Notes under the pieces: generated by a model | Told to the model about the DNA's origin: nothing | Databases searched by the model: none | Seen by the model: only the letters and a program-made list of their open reading frames with translations | Shown here: positions 26,171 through 35,559 of the stretch, piece after piece | How the letters are laid out: every line of letters starts with the position of its first letter | Numbering within the stretch: the first letter of the stretch is position 1 | Program-made: the position numbers and the translations under genes | Assembly: GCF_900454495.1 (NCBI RefSeq) | Contig: NZ_UGSI01000002.1 | Coordinates: forward strand, 372,001-436,000 | DNA from: Paenibacillus macerans | GTDB taxonomy: Bacteria > Bacillota > Bacilli > Paenibacillales > Paenibacillaceae | Length of the DNA stretch: 64,000 nt | Direction of reading: 5' to 3'

Positions 26171-26331
26171 GACCTTATTTTATAAAATTTCGGATAGGGT
26201 AGGGGGCGATGCGCAGGTAGAAAGGGGGGGGGAGAAGAGGAATCTGGGGCTAAGGCACTTGCGTTGCATTAACGCTTACACAAAATCTTTGGTCCGCTTT
26301 GCAGGCGGGGACCGGCGTCACGCCGGAATTC

Positions 26332-26514
26332 TAACGGATGTACCAGCCGCTATTTTGTGAAAAAAGCCCCTTTCTAAATTTTAACGGTTGTGAGCGACGT
26401 TATTTGCTCTAATCTGAGCAAAAATAGCCGGGTTTTAGTGAAATAAGCGCCATGGCAACCGTTAGAATTTGAAATCGGCGTTATTGGAGCAAATAGCGGC
26501 TGTGGCAACCGTTA
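26332..26514. repeat. Quartet element, motif TAACGGTTG
   Basis: Direct copies start at 26332 (as TAACGGATG) and 26382; inverted copies CAACCGTTA start at 26456 and 26506. Pair spacing is 50 bp on each side. Near-identical arrays lie at 31306 and 46266. The 26176-26331 stretch before it shows nothing coding. Confidence 0.85.
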
Positions 26515-26565
26515 GAATAGAAACGCTACTATTCAGTAATGCTCGCCTTCATGCTCCCCTTCAGA

Positions 26566-26768
26566 AAATAACGGAAAATAATTCCGCTATTTTCTCTACT
26601 CGCGAGGAAATTGAAAAATAGAGGAAAAAAGTGTCGCTATATTCGGGCAGAGTGGTGTTATTTGCTGCAAATCCAAGCTTCTGGGAAAAATAGCGACATA
26701 AAATTCCTCTATTCCAGAACAGGAACTAGAAATTCTCGAAATAACGCCCTAAATTACCGCTATTTTTC
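26566..26768. repeat. Quartet element, motif (A)ATAACG/ATAGCG class
   Basis: Units starting TAACGG (26569), TAGAGG (26619), TAGCGACAT (26691) and TAACGCC (26742), spaced 50, 72 and 51 bp, each followed by an AT-rich stretch and CCGCTATT or similar. It is more degenerate than its neighbours but has the same geometry. Confidence 0.6.
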
Positions 26769-26850
26769 GCCAAGCCCCTGAAGGGAGTCCGCGGAACCAG
26801 CAAAGGGTCACGAGAAGAGGCAAGTTACCTTACCGCAATGATCATGGGGC

Positions 26851-27034
26851 TAAGGGACACCAGCGCCGTTATTTTGAGGAAAAACGGAGGTTTGCAAAAC
26901 GTAACGGACACAGATGATCTTATTTACCTCAAATCGGCGTGGATGAACGGGTTTAGAGCGAAATAGGGCCGTCTGTGTCCGTTAGGCTGGGAAATACCCG
27001 GGAAATGGGTGGATAGGGTCGCTGGTGTCCGTTA
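26851..27034. repeat. Quartet element, motif TAACGGACAC
   Basis: Direct copies start at 26851 (TAAGGGACAC) and 26902; inverted copies GTGTCCGTTA start at 26975 and 27025. Spacing 51, 73 and 50 bp. It is the third quartet element in a row in this 1.1-kb intergenic region. Confidence 0.8.
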
Positions 27035-27138
27035 GAGCAACGTCCACGGGATGTAGACTACAGTTGGAAAGGGGCGAGGTACCCGACGCTACTGTTCATG
27101 AAAGCCTCTTTTGAAGGATAAACGCGCGGCAGTTCATA

Positions 27139-27150
27139 GTGCATTTGCAC
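27139..27150. promoter_or_regulatory. Candidate CdaR operator upstream of the glycerate permease
   Basis: GTGCATTTGCAC, a dyad 89 bp before the permease start. GTGCATTTGCA recurs at 31021, in front of the cdaR-like gene, which suggests a shared regulator. Confidence 0.45.
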
Positions 27151-27201
27151 AATACATTTCGTCCCTTTATCAATATTTTTTCCGGCGGGGGCCGATTATA
27201 C

Positions 27202-27215
27202 TGAAAGCGTGTTCA
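27202..27215. promoter_or_regulatory. Possible catabolite-response (cre-like) site
   Basis: TGAAAGCGTGTTCA differs from the CcpA cre consensus at one position and lies between a TATACT -10-like hexamer and the permease ribosome site, a normal place for catabolite repression. Confidence 0.35.
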
Positions 27216-27238
27216 ACAAATGCATGGGAGGAAGACAG

Positions 27239-28534
27239 ATGGAAGGATTAACGATCAGTTGGATTGGCGCTTTGGCGGGGCTCGCTATAGCCATCATTCT
27301 GATATTAAGAAAGTTGAATCCGGTTTATGCGTTGTTTTTGGGCGCGATTGTAGGCGCTTTAATTGGCGGAGCCAACCTGGAAGAGACTGTCGGCGTGCTG
27401 GTCAGCGGGACGCAAAGCGTGATGGGGACGGTCATCCGGGTGCTTGCGGCCGGCGTGCTGGCCGGGGTGATGATGGAGTCGGGGGCGGCCGAAACGATCG
27501 CCCAGGCGATCGTCAGAAAGTTCGGTGGAGGCAAAGCGATTCTGGCGCTGGCGCTGGCGACCATGATCATTACCGCGGTGGGCGTATTTATTCCCGTTGC
27601 CGTGTTGATCGTAGCGCCGATCGCTTTGTCGGTCGGGAACAAGATGGGCATTTCCAAGATTTCGCTGCTGCTGGCGTTGTCCGGCGGCGGGAAAGCGGGG
27701 AACATCATTTCCCCGAACCCGAATGCGATTGCCGCCGCGCGCGGCTTCAACCTGGACTTAAGCCAAGTCATGCTGGCCGGCCTGATTCCGGCGGTTTGCG
27801 GCCTGATCGTCACGGTTATCGTCGCTACGCTGCTGAAAAATAAAGGAGCCAAAGTAGCTGATGCCGAAGCAGTAGATGAGGCGGTGGACATGTCGAAATA
27901 TCCGCCCCTGGGTAAAGCGATCGTAGCGCCGCTGGTCGCCGTCGTCCTGCTGATGATCAATCCGATCGGCTCGCTGTCGGGCATCGAGGCGCTGGCGAAG
28001 TTTAAAGTGGACGCCATGTACATTTTGCCGATTGCCGGGATCATCGGGATGCTGGCCATGGGCCAGGGCAAGAAGATTTTGGAGTACACCGCCTCCGGCT
28101 TGAATAAAATGACGGCAACCGTGTTGATCCTGATCGGCGCGGGCGGCATCGCCGGGCTGATCTCCGCTTCGGATCTGTCGACGCAGGTGGTGGCTCTGAT
28201 TGAAGCTTCGGGCATTTCGGGCACTTTCCTGGCGCCGATTTCCGGTATCCTGATGGCCGCGGCCACCGCATCCACATCGACGGGCGTCATTTTGGCGACC
28301 GGTTCGTTCGGACAAGCCATCCTCAATATGGGCACGGCTCCGCTGGCGGCGGCGGTGATGGTCCATACCGGGGCCACCGTGATCGATTCTCTGCCGCAGG
28401 GCAACTATTTCCACGTCACGGCGGGAGCGATGAAAATGACGATCAAGCAGCGGATGGGCCTCATTCCTTACGAAGCCATTGTCGGCGGAACGATGGCCAT
28501 TGCGGCGACATTGATTTACGGATTTTTGTTCTAA
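27239..28534 (+). CDS. GntP-family permease (likely glycerate or gluconate:H+ symporter)
   Basis: 431 residues, about twelve hydrophobic helices. ALSGGGKAGNIISPNPNAIAAA and MVHTGATVIDSLPQGNYFH are typical GntP-family segments. The adjacent glycerate kinase and CdaR regulator make glycerate the likeliest substrate. ATG 27239 has GGGAGGAAG 5-8 bp upstream. Confidence 0.85.
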   Translation: MEGLTISWIGALAGLAIAIILILRKLNPVYALFLGAIVGALIGGANLEETVGVLVSGTQSVMGTVIRVLAAGVLAGVMMESGAAETIAQAIVRKFGGGKAILALALATMIITAVGVFIPVAVLIVAPIALSVGNKMGISKISLLLALSGGGKAGNIISPNPNAIAAARGFNLDLSQVMLAGLIPAVCGLIVTVIVATLLKNKGAKVADAEAVDEAVDMSKYPPLGKAIVAPLVAVVLLMINPIGSLSGIEALAKFKVDAMYILPIAGIIGMLAMGQGKKILEYTASGLNKMTATVLILIGAGGIAGLISASDLSTQVVALIEASGISGTFLAPISGILMAAATASTSTGVILATGSFGQAILNMGTAPLAAAVMVHTGATVIDSLPQGNYFHVTAGAMKMTIKQRMGLIPYEAIVGGTMAIAATLIYGFLF

Positions 28535-28601
28535 AGTCAAATTTTAACACAATACGAGAATAGCGGAAGTTTGCTTTTACAATCATAGACGGGGTGAGAA
28601 A

Positions 28602-29744
28602 ATGAAAGCGAAAACATTTGTGCTGGCGCCGGACTCGTTCAAAGAGAGCATGACGGCCAAGGAAGTGTGCGCTGCGATGGAAAAGGGGCTGCGCAAAGTT
28701 TACCCGCATGCCGACTATATCCACGTTCCGATGGCGGACGGCGGCGAAGGCACGGTGCAGTCCCTGGTGGACGCTTCCGGAGGACGGATCTATACGCAGG
28801 TGGTAACCGGGCCGCTCGGGGAGCCGGTGACGGCGCGGTACGGCATTCTGGGCGACGGAGAGACCGCCGCGATCGAAATGGCCTCGGCCAGCGGAATTCA
28901 CCATGTGAGCAAGGAGACGAAAAATCCGCTGATCACAACCACTTACGGCACCGGCGAACTGATCCGCGAATGCCTTGATAAAGGCATCAAGCGGATTATC
29001 ATCGGCATCGGCGGCAGCGCCACCAATGACGGCGGGGCGGGCATGGCCGAGGCGCTGGGCGCCCGGTTCCTGGATGCGGAAGGCCGGGATCTGCCCCGCG
29101 GCGGCGGAGCGCTAAAGCGGCTGGAGCGGATCGATATTTCCGCGCTTGATCCTAGGCTGCGGCAGGTGAATCTGATCGTCGCCTGCGACGTGACGAATCC
29201 GCTGTGCGGCGAGCATGGCGCGTCCCATGTGTTTGGACCGCAGAAGGGCGCCACGCCGGAGATGGTGCGGCAGCTCGACGCCGGCCTGGCCCATTACGCG
29301 GACATTGCGAAACGGCAGCTCGGCAAGGATGTGCGCGATATTCCCGGCGCCGGGGCGGCCGGCGGGCTGGGAGCGGGGCTGCTGATTTTTACGCAGGCCG
29401 TGCTGCGGAAGGGCATCGAAATCGTTATCGAATACACCGGCTTGAAACAGAAGGTGGCGGAGGCGGATGTGGTGTTTACCGGCGAAGGCGGCATCGACTT
29501 CCAGACGAAATTCGGCAAAACTCCTTACGGGGTAGCCAAAGCGGCCAAAGAAGCGGGTAAAAAAGTCATCGCCGTCGCTGGTTACATCGGCGAAGGGATC
29601 GAAGCGCTGTACGAGGAGGGGATCGACGCGGTGTTTGGCATTGTCCCGGGCGCGGGCGAATTGGAGAAGCTGCTGGCCGAAGGGCCGCAAAACGTGGAGC
29701 GCACCTGCGAAAACATCGCCAGAGTGCTGAGGATGAGCGAGTGA
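28602..29744 (+). CDS. glxK: Glycerate kinase
   Basis: 380 residues of the GarK/GlxK family: VLAPDSFKESMTAKEV at the N-terminus, PMADGGEGTV, IGIGGSATNDGGAGMAEALG and PGAGAAGGLGAGLLIF, which line the ATP and glycerate site. It makes 2-phosphoglycerate from D-glycerate for lower glycolysis. It lies 67 bp after the permease gene on the same strand. Confidence 0.95.
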   Translation: MKAKTFVLAPDSFKESMTAKEVCAAMEKGLRKVYPHADYIHVPMADGGEGTVQSLVDASGGRIYTQVVTGPLGEPVTARYGILGDGETAAIEMASASGIHHVSKETKNPLITTTYGTGELIRECLDKGIKRIIIGIGGSATNDGGAGMAEALGARFLDAEGRDLPRGGGALKRLERIDISALDPRLRQVNLIVACDVTNPLCGEHGASHVFGPQKGATPEMVRQLDAGLAHYADIAKRQLGKDVRDIPGAGAAGGLGAGLLIFTQAVLRKGIEIVIEYTGLKQKVAEADVVFTGEGGIDFQTKFGKTPYGVAKAAKEAGKKVIAVAGYIGEGIEALYEEGIDAVFGIVPGAGELEKLLAEGPQNVERTCENIARVLRMSE

Positions 29745-29811
29745 TCCAGAGTGCTAAGCTGAGCGAGTAGTCCAGAGTGCTAAGGCTGAGCAAGTATCCT
29801 GAGTGCTGAAG
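29730..29811. repeat. Three imperfect 26-28-bp tandem repeats at the end of glxK
   Basis: Units share GAGCGAGT-N-GTCCAGAGTGCTAAG. The first overlaps the last codons and stop of glxK; the third has decayed (GAGCAAGTATCCTGAGTGCTGAAG). Confidence 0.8.
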
Positions 29812-29874
29812 CTTTGCGAGAGCCGACGTGGGCGGGCGAATGGAGTCCGCCCTTGTACGACATGGAAAGCCGAG

Positions 29875-29910
29875 GGAGAAAGGTTGCGTCGTATGCGCCC
29901 TTTCTTTTTT
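29875..29910 (+). terminator. Terminator between convergent glxK and cdaR
   Basis: GAAAGG...CCTTTC stem with TTTTTT after it on the plus strand. A GGGCGG...CCGCCC hairpin lies just upstream (about 29831-29853). Confidence 0.6.
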
Positions 29911-29919
29911 CCTTGCCCT

Positions 29920-30948
29920 TTAGCTGTACAGCGACAGCAAGCCGTGAATAAGCTCAAACAATTGCAGCACGTTCCGCGGATCTTTGCCGGTCACGGTTTC
30001 GATCCGTTTCAGCCGGTACTGGAGCGTGTTGCGGTGGATATTTAGTTCGGCCGCCGTCAGGGAAACGCTGCAGTTGTTGTTGATGAAGCTGCGCAGCGTC
30101 TCCAGCAATTCTGCGGAATCCTCTAGCTTGCCGACGGCATGCAGGTCGTCGGACAGTTTCACTTGGCTCAGCTTCACCAGAAACGGAGCCTGCTCATAAT
30201 AGACCGTCCGCACCGGCAGCTTTAATGCCAGCAGTACGCCCATAGCTGACTTCGCCTGCCGCTGGCTTTCCGCGATGCTGCTCGCAAACTGGCCAACGGA
30301 GATCAATACCTCGGGTTGTTTTTTCAGCAGCTGGCGAATCAGCGGCTCTGTGTCCGCTTCATGCTGCACGAGGATGAGGCAGGCGTCCTCCTCCAGGAGA
30401 AAAGAGGGATATGGCCGCAGCAGCCTGGACGTCTCTTCGTCCCATTGGAGATTTTTTAGATAGAGCGCCGCGGTTTTTAACAGCAGGTCCAGCTTGTAGG
30501 CGGCGGCTTCCTTTTTCAGCTTCTGGGTGTAAGGCCCTTGCGCGGCAAGCAGCGTTTCCAAAAACGCTTTTTTGCGGGTGGCTTCATGCGCCAGATTTTC
30601 CAAGGCGGTTTTCTGCTCGATCAGCAGCGCTACGGTCGTCCTTACGATATTGCAAAAAGGCCGGACCTCGTCCGGATTGCCGCTGATGCCAATGACGCCG
30701 ACGCGCCGGCCGTCGATGACGATCGGTTCGTTGGTGCCTTTTTTCTCAAAACGTTTGTCCTCCCATACCTCCACCATTCGTCCTGTGGCCAACGCTTTGA
30801 CGGCGCCTTGGTGGACGGTGCCCACCCTTTCTTTTTTGCCGCTGCCGACGATGATCCCCCGGTCGTTCATAATATTGATGTTATAGGGAATGTCCATCAT
30901 CATTTTATCTACGATTTCCTGGGCCTGCTTCTCGGAAAGCTGGAACAA
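29920..30948 (-). CDS. CdaR-family sugar-diacid/glycerate-responsive regulator
   Basis: 342 residues. The N-terminal diacid-recognition domain is present (SEKQAQEIVDKMMMDIPYNI, GTVHQGAVKALATGR, PIVIDGRRVGVIGISG). The C-terminal PucR-type helix-turn-helix reads SLTAAELNIHRNTLQYRLKRIE. TTG start with GGAGG 8 bp before. CdaR proteins activate glycerate or glucarate genes, matching the neighbours. Shared GTGCATTTGCA sites precede this gene and the permease. Confidence 0.9.
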   Translation of the reverse strand: MFQLSEKQAQEIVDKMMMDIPYNINIMNDRGIIVGSGKKERVGTVHQGAVKALATGRMVEVWEDKRFEKKGTNEPIVIDGRRVGVIGISGNPDEVRPFCNIVRTTVALLIEQKTALENLAHEATRKKAFLETLLAAQGPYTQKLKKEAAAYKLDLLLKTAALYLKNLQWDEETSRLLRPYPSFLLEEDACLILVQHEADTEPLIRQLLKKQPEVLISVGQFASSIAESQRQAKSAMGVLLALKLPVRTVYYEQAPFLVKLSQVKLSDDLHAVGKLEDSAELLETLRSFINNNCSVSLTAAELNIHRNTLQYRLKRIETVTGKDPRNVLQLFELIHGLLSLYS

Positions 30949-31020
30949 CTCGGGGTCCTCCTTCGGAAAAAAATCTGCCTACAACCATTCTATCCTTCGG
31001 CAAAGAAGTATACATCATTT

Positions 31021-31031
31021 GTGCATTTGCA
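31021..31031. promoter_or_regulatory. Candidate CdaR operator upstream of cdaR
   Basis: GTGCATTTGCA, 73 bp upstream of the TTG start, repeats the site at 27139. Confidence 0.4.
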
Positions 31032-31215
31032 TGAAATGATAAAAGACGTAAATCCGGTACTAAATCCGGTACTCTAGAAATCGGGTTAGTCCGAAAAGGA
31101 CGCTAAAAACTCTGTTCGCCCGAAAAAGCGGGTCCTAAATTGCAGCGGTCACAGGAGGTGTAATTTCCTGCAGATTCGTAAAAATTGCCTCGTTTAGAGC
31201 AAAATAAGGTCAGTT

Positions 31216-31225
31216 GTGTCCGTTA
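31216..31225. repeat. Orphan quartet-type half site
   Basis: GTGTCCGTTA preceded by CGTTTAGAGCAAAATAAGG-like sequence, close to the right half of the element at 26851-27034. The other three copies are missing, so this is a remnant. Confidence 0.5.
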
Positions 31226-31305
31226 AGATAGGGAATAACCAGGAAATACCATTAGCGTTGCATCCACTTCTGCTTAAGATTTCCCGTAAAAGCTACCCGG
31301 AGATC

Positions 31306-31487
31306 TAACGGTTGTAGCGGCTGCTATCTTATGAAAAAGGCCCCTTTCTAAATTGTAACGGTTGTAAGCGTCGTTATTTTCCTGAATCTAATCCAAATAA
31401 CCGGATTTCAGTGAAATAAGCGCCGTGGCAACCGTTACAATTTGAAATCAACGTTTTTAAGACAAATAGTGCTAATGGCAACCGTTA
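31306..31487. repeat. Quartet element, motif TAACGGTTG
   Basis: Direct copies start at 31306 and 31356; inverted copies CAACCGTTA start at 31429 and 31479. Spacing 50, 73 and 50 bp. All four motifs are perfect. Confidence 0.9.
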
Positions 31488-31644
31488 GAATATTTGTGGC
31501 AAGAAAATGTATCTAATGGCAAATTTCGAATATAGGTATGCAGAAGCGTACAGTTTATAATCAAGCGCTTTTCTTTTTGCCTTAATGAGAAAAGTATAGT
31601 AGAATACAAAAGTATAGTTAATATATTGAAGCGGGGGACCGATC

Positions 31645-32706
31645 ATGGAAATAGGAATCAGCACGTTTGTGGAAACCACGCCGGACGTTGTTACCGGCGA
31701 AGTCATCAGTCATGCGCAGCGGCTGCGCGAGGTCGTGGAGGAGATTATTCTGGCCGACCGGGTGGGGCTTGACGTTTTTGGCGTCGGTGAGCATCATCGG
31801 AAGGATTATGCAGCGTCTTCGCCCACCCTTGTATTGGCGGCGGCTGCGCCGCAAACGAAACGGATTCGCCTCACCAGCGCGGTGACCGTATTGTCGTCGG
31901 ACGATCCGGTCCGGGTGTTTCAGGATTTCGCCACGCTCGACGGCATCTCCAACGGACGTGCGGAGATTATGGCGGGGCGCGGTTCTTTTATCGAGTCCTT
32001 TCCGCTGTTCGGATATGATTTGAACGATTACGACGAACTGTTTGATGAGAAGTTGGACCTGCTGCTCAAGCTGCGGGAGTCGGAAAAGGTAACCTGGCAG
32101 GGTAAACACCGCCCGGCGATTCAAAACCTGGGCGTCTACCCTCGTCCGGTACAGAATCCGCTCCCCGTATGGATCGGCAGCGGCGGCAATACCGAGTCCG
32201 TCGTCCGGGCCGGGGTGCTTGGATTGCCGCTGGTGCTGGCGATCATCGGCGGCCGTCCCGTCCAGTTTGCGCCGCTGGTGAAGCTGTATAAGCGTGCGGC
32301 GGCCGAGGCCGGACACGACGTTTCCAAGCTGACGGTGGCTTCGCATTCGCACGGGTTTGTCGGGGATAAGCTGGACGAGGCGGTCGAGAAGTTTTTCCCG
32401 CCGACCCAGGCCGGCATGAACATCATCGGCCGGGAGCGGGGCTGGGGCTACTACAGCCGCGCCACCTACGATGCGGCCCGCAGCCTGGAAGGCGCACTGT
32501 ACGTCGGCGATCCGGAGACGGTCGCGGCCAAAATCATCCACCTGCGCAAAAACGTCGGCATCACCCGGTTTATGCTGCATTGTCCGCTCGGCACGATGCC
32601 TCACGAGGACGTCATGAGATCGATCGAGCTGCTCGGCACCGAGGTGGCGCCTCGCGTCCGCGAGGAAATCGCCCGCTGGGAAGCGGAAGGTGAGGAAGTG
32701 GAGTAA
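31645..32706 (+). CDS. LLM-class flavin-dependent oxidoreductase
   Basis: 353 residues, luciferase-like TIM barrel: GISTFVETTPD, GVGEHHRKDYAASSP, RIRLTSAVTVLSSDDPVRVFQDFATLDGISNGRAE (in parts), MAGRGSFIESFPLFGYDL and PLPVWIGSGGN. It uses reduced flavin or F420 to oxidise an unknown substrate. GAAGCGGGGGACC precedes the ATG. Confidence 0.9.
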   Translation: MEIGISTFVETTPDVVTGEVISHAQRLREVVEEIILADRVGLDVFGVGEHHRKDYAASSPTLVLAAAAPQTKRIRLTSAVTVLSSDDPVRVFQDFATLDGISNGRAEIMAGRGSFIESFPLFGYDLNDYDELFDEKLDLLLKLRESEKVTWQGKHRPAIQNLGVYPRPVQNPLPVWIGSGGNTESVVRAGVLGLPLVLAIIGGRPVQFAPLVKLYKRAAAEAGHDVSKLTVASHSHGFVGDKLDEAVEKFFPPTQAGMNIIGRERGWGYYSRATYDAARSLEGALYVGDPETVAAKIIHLRKNVGITRFMLHCPLGTMPHEDVMRSIELLGTEVAPRVREEIARWEAEGEEVE

Positions 32707-32715
32707 GTTAAAGCC

Positions 32716-32770
32716 AAAAAGCGCGAGTAATAGGGGAAGGTGTCCTTGTCCTCTATGCTCGCGCTTTTTT
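32716..32770 (+). terminator. Rho-independent terminator
   Basis: AAAAAGCGCGAG pairs with CTCGCGCTTTTT, ending in TTTTTT. Confidence 0.85.
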
Positions 32771-32945
32771 ATACACGAAATAGTTCTTCGGAAGCAGGGA
32801 AATTGTTGGATAATAGAGAAATAACGGAAAGGAAAAGCTTTTTTTGACCGGTACCCGATTCGGTGAAGGGCCGGGATTTGAAGGTGTTGCGGCTTGCACG
32901 TTGATGATCAGGTGCTCTCAAAATTGGTTAAGGACTGGCGGGGCT

Positions 32946-33941
32946 ATGGATAAAGAGGCGATAAAGAAATTAAAGTCCAGATATATCCTCCTATGGACCG
33001 GGTCTGTATTATGTGCGATTCTAACAATTTTTCTTCTTGTAATGGGAGAAGTTCTTCTTGGGATGTTACTCGGAGCTCTTATTATTGTTGTGGTGCCGGC
33101 TATGATAATGTACAGCAAACTGCTTAAAGGAGACATTCGTCCTTATGTTCCCAGGAAGGGCTTTTGGTATTACCGGTTGTCTCCTCAGGACAAAATAACT
33201 TATCTATCAGTAAGCCAGTTGGTTTTCTTCTTGCTCCTCATCGTTTTTTGGCTGTTCGATCTTGGTACGTGGTACGCGACTTTCACCGCCCTGGGCGGTA
33301 TCGTTTATATACAGTTTGTAATCAAGCGGCGAATTAAGCTGCATACGCCCGTGGATGACGCCAGTCTGTTCGAACTTGAGGAGTTGGGAATCATTGCTTC
33401 CGAAGAATCGGTAGTTGGCTTGTACAAAGACTTTACATCTTGGAGTGACGTTCACGAGGGGGCCAAAATCGTCGTGCTCACGCCGGATCATCTGATTTTG
33501 ATCCGCATGGTCACCCCGGAAGAGGGGGAGCGGTATGAATTGCGTTTGAAAGAGATTGCGGGCCTCTTCATTATGGCCGATGGAAGATACGGTCAAGGCA
33601 TGATCTTAACATTTAGAATGGCAAACGAAACAAGCATTCGCTTAACTCTCTTGGGGGAAAGCGCCCAGGACTCCCCGGAGCAGTTCATTTATGCCCTGCT
33701 GAATTCCTTGGACCGGGTCAATATGGAAGCGGGAACTAAGGCCAAGGAGGTTGTCCTTGTGAAGGCTAATCGACCCGCTCCCGCCCACACCAGCTTTTCG
33801 AACGGAGCGCCGCGGCCGGTAATCCGTCATCTGGATTTGCCCGATTTCGAGCCCTCGATCAAGGAACCGGGACTATCTCCTGAAGCCAAAGAGATATCGG
33901 ACTATCAAGATAAGGGAAAAGGCCGGCAGCTTGATTTTTAA
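32946..33941 (+). CDS. Membrane protein of unknown function
   Basis: 331 residues from the ATG at 32946, which follows GGCGGGG; the frame is open from 32844. Four hydrophobic helices lie in the first 130 residues (ILLWTGSVLCAILTIFLLVM, LLGMLLGALIIVVVPAMIMY, then two more). A cytoplasmic beta-rich domain follows (VVLTPDHLILIRMVTPEEGE, RLKEIAGLFIMADG), reminiscent of PH-like folds, then a polar tail. No family recognised. Confidence 0.7.
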   Translation: MDKEAIKKLKSRYILLWTGSVLCAILTIFLLVMGEVLLGMLLGALIIVVVPAMIMYSKLLKGDIRPYVPRKGFWYYRLSPQDKITYLSVSQLVFFLLLIVFWLFDLGTWYATFTALGGIVYIQFVIKRRIKLHTPVDDASLFELEELGIIASEESVVGLYKDFTSWSDVHEGAKIVVLTPDHLILIRMVTPEEGERYELRLKEIAGLFIMADGRYGQGMILTFRMANETSIRLTLLGESAQDSPEQFIYALLNSLDRVNMEAGTKAKEVVLVKANRPAPAHTSFSNGAPRPVIRHLDLPDFEPSIKEPGLSPEAKEISDYQDKGKGRQLDF

Positions 33942-34024
33942 ATGATGGCTTCGGTCTTCAATGGATTACTTCCTGGTTAGGGGCTTATTTTGTTGAATAG
34001 AGAAGCGTTGGGCGATTCTGAACC

Positions 34025-34056
34025 GGGGTTCTCGGAATGATGAATTCCGAATCCCC
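34025..34056. terminator. Stem-loop between convergent genes
   Basis: GGGG-TTCT-CGGAAT-GATGA-ATTCCG-AAT-CCCC. The T-run is weak, so termination is inferred. Confidence 0.5.
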
Positions 34057-34065
34057 TTAATCTTC

Positions 34066-34701
34066 TCAGCTCTCCGCCCGGAACGTCTTCCCCAGCCGCT
34101 CCCCCAAGCCGAAATAGTGGCGGAAATTGTAGATGAGCGGGCTCCATTTGCTCGGGTCGATGCGGTTTTCGTCCAGGAGGATGCTGCGGTGGGCGTGAAC
34201 CCTCACTGCCCGGGTTTCGACGATGGCGAAATCCGGAGAATGTTCCGGGACGCGCAGGGACAACACCTCGGCTTCGATCTGCAAGGGACATTCGCGAATG
34301 CGCGCGGGTTTTACTTGATGCGATACCGCCGGCGTTAAGCCGCTGGCCGCAAACTTGTCTTTTTCGAAGTTAAAGCCCATATCCAGCTTGGCTTCCGGCA
34401 CCGGATTCTTGCCGGTTGTCGGGGCCAAGCGCTCCACGTTCTCCCACATGGACGGGCTGGGAAGATTGATGACACATTCGCGGTGCCTGTCCAAATTTTC
34501 CGCCGCTTTTCCGTTCAGCCCGATGCCCAGCACGATGATATCCCCGAGCGCCCACGAGGAAGAGATCGGACTGATATTGACGGTGCCGTCCTCGTTTAAC
34601 GTATTCAGCAAAATCACCGGGGTTCCGTAATATAAAATTTTAGGCCGGATTACCTTGGTTTCAGCCGGCCCTGCTTCCGTATTGTCCGTGTAATGCTTCA
34701 T
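34066..34701 (-). CDS. Flavin reductase-like (FMN-binding split barrel) protein
   Basis: 211 residues: RPKILYYGTPVILLNTLNEDGTVNISPISSSWALGD (in parts) gives the N-terminal FMN-binding strands, followed by ECVINLPSPSMWENVERLAPTTG. It belongs to the DIM6/NTAB-type flavin reductases. The ATG at 34701 has GGAGGAG 6 bp upstream. Divergent from an ArsR-type regulator, a likely controller. Confidence 0.85.
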   Translation of the reverse strand: MKHYTDNTEAGPAETKVIRPKILYYGTPVILLNTLNEDGTVNISPISSSWALGDIIVLGIGLNGKAAENLDRHRECVINLPSPSMWENVERLAPTTGKNPVPEAKLDMGFNFEKDKFAASGLTPAVSHQVKPARIRECPLQIEAEVLSLRVPEHSPDFAIVETRAVRVHAHRSILLDENRIDPSKWSPLIYNFRHYFGLGERLGKTFRAES

Positions 34702-34842
34702 CTTAGCTCCTCCTTTAGTAACTTTCTTCGAACTGCTTTCCCAATTGTATAATAAGGACATTTCCACTATGATCGAAGTATGGATTGCATAGCAAAATAA
34801 AGCCGTCATACGAAAATCCACGACAAGGAGGAAGCAACTTAT

Positions 34843-35538
34843 ATGGCAATCGTAAACACCAATGTGGCGCTTATCGCCTCGATGGTCAGCGACGCCTCCC
34901 GTTCGGCCATACTTAACGCCCTGATGGACGGAAGATTCCACGCGGCCGGGGAGTTGGCCCGGATGGCGGGCATCCAGCCGCAAACGGCAAGTTTTCATTT
35001 GGCCAAAATGGTTGATGCCGGGTTGATTGCCGTCGAAAAACAGGGCAGGCACCGGTATTACGGCATCCGGAATCCGGAGGTCGCGCAGGTGATGGAATCG
35101 CTATTGTCCATCGCGCCGCCGGTGAAGATCAAATCGCTTAGGCAATCGGCGGAAGAACAAGCGCTGCGCAAGGCCCGCACCTGTTATGATCATTTGGCCG
35201 GAAACCTGGGGGTGAGCTTAACCCAAAGCCTGGTCCGGGAGGGGATATTGCTGGAAGGCGAGAACGGATTTGAAGTAACGAAAAATGGGGAAGCTTTTTT
35301 TGAAAATTTTCAAATCGATCTGAACCGGGTAAAAAGAAAACGCCGCTCATTTTCCCACAAATGCCTGGATTGGAGCGAACGGCGTCATCATTTGGCCGGA
35401 GCGCTGGGCCACGCCCTGCTGGACAGGCTGCTGGAGCTGAATTGGGTGCAGCGTCTGCCGAATACGAGAGCGGTCAAAATTACGCCGCAAGGCAAAGCCG
35501 GGTTGAAAGAAACTTTCGCGCTGGAGGTAGAGGATTAA
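34843..35538 (+). CDS. ArsR-family winged-helix regulator
   Basis: 231 residues. The winged helix occupies residues 8-85: SDASRSAILNALMDGRFHAAGELARMAGIQPQTASFHLAKMVDAG (in parts) and KQGRHRYYGI. The C-terminal half (TCYDHLAGNLGVSLTQSLV...HKCLDWSERRHHLAGALG) is typical of the long ArsR subgroup next to flavin or quinone enzymes. No Cys metal site in helix 3, so metal sensing is unlikely. GGAGG lies upstream of the ATG. Confidence 0.85.
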   Translation: MAIVNTNVALIASMVSDASRSAILNALMDGRFHAAGELARMAGIQPQTASFHLAKMVDAGLIAVEKQGRHRYYGIRNPEVAQVMESLLSIAPPVKIKSLRQSAEEQALRKARTCYDHLAGNLGVSLTQSLVREGILLEGENGFEVTKNGEAFFENFQIDLNRVKRKRRSFSHKCLDWSERRHHLAGALGHALLDRLLELNWVQRLPNTRAVKITPQGKAGLKETFALEVED

Positions 35539-35559
35539 CAGCCTCCGCCTGCTTAGTTC

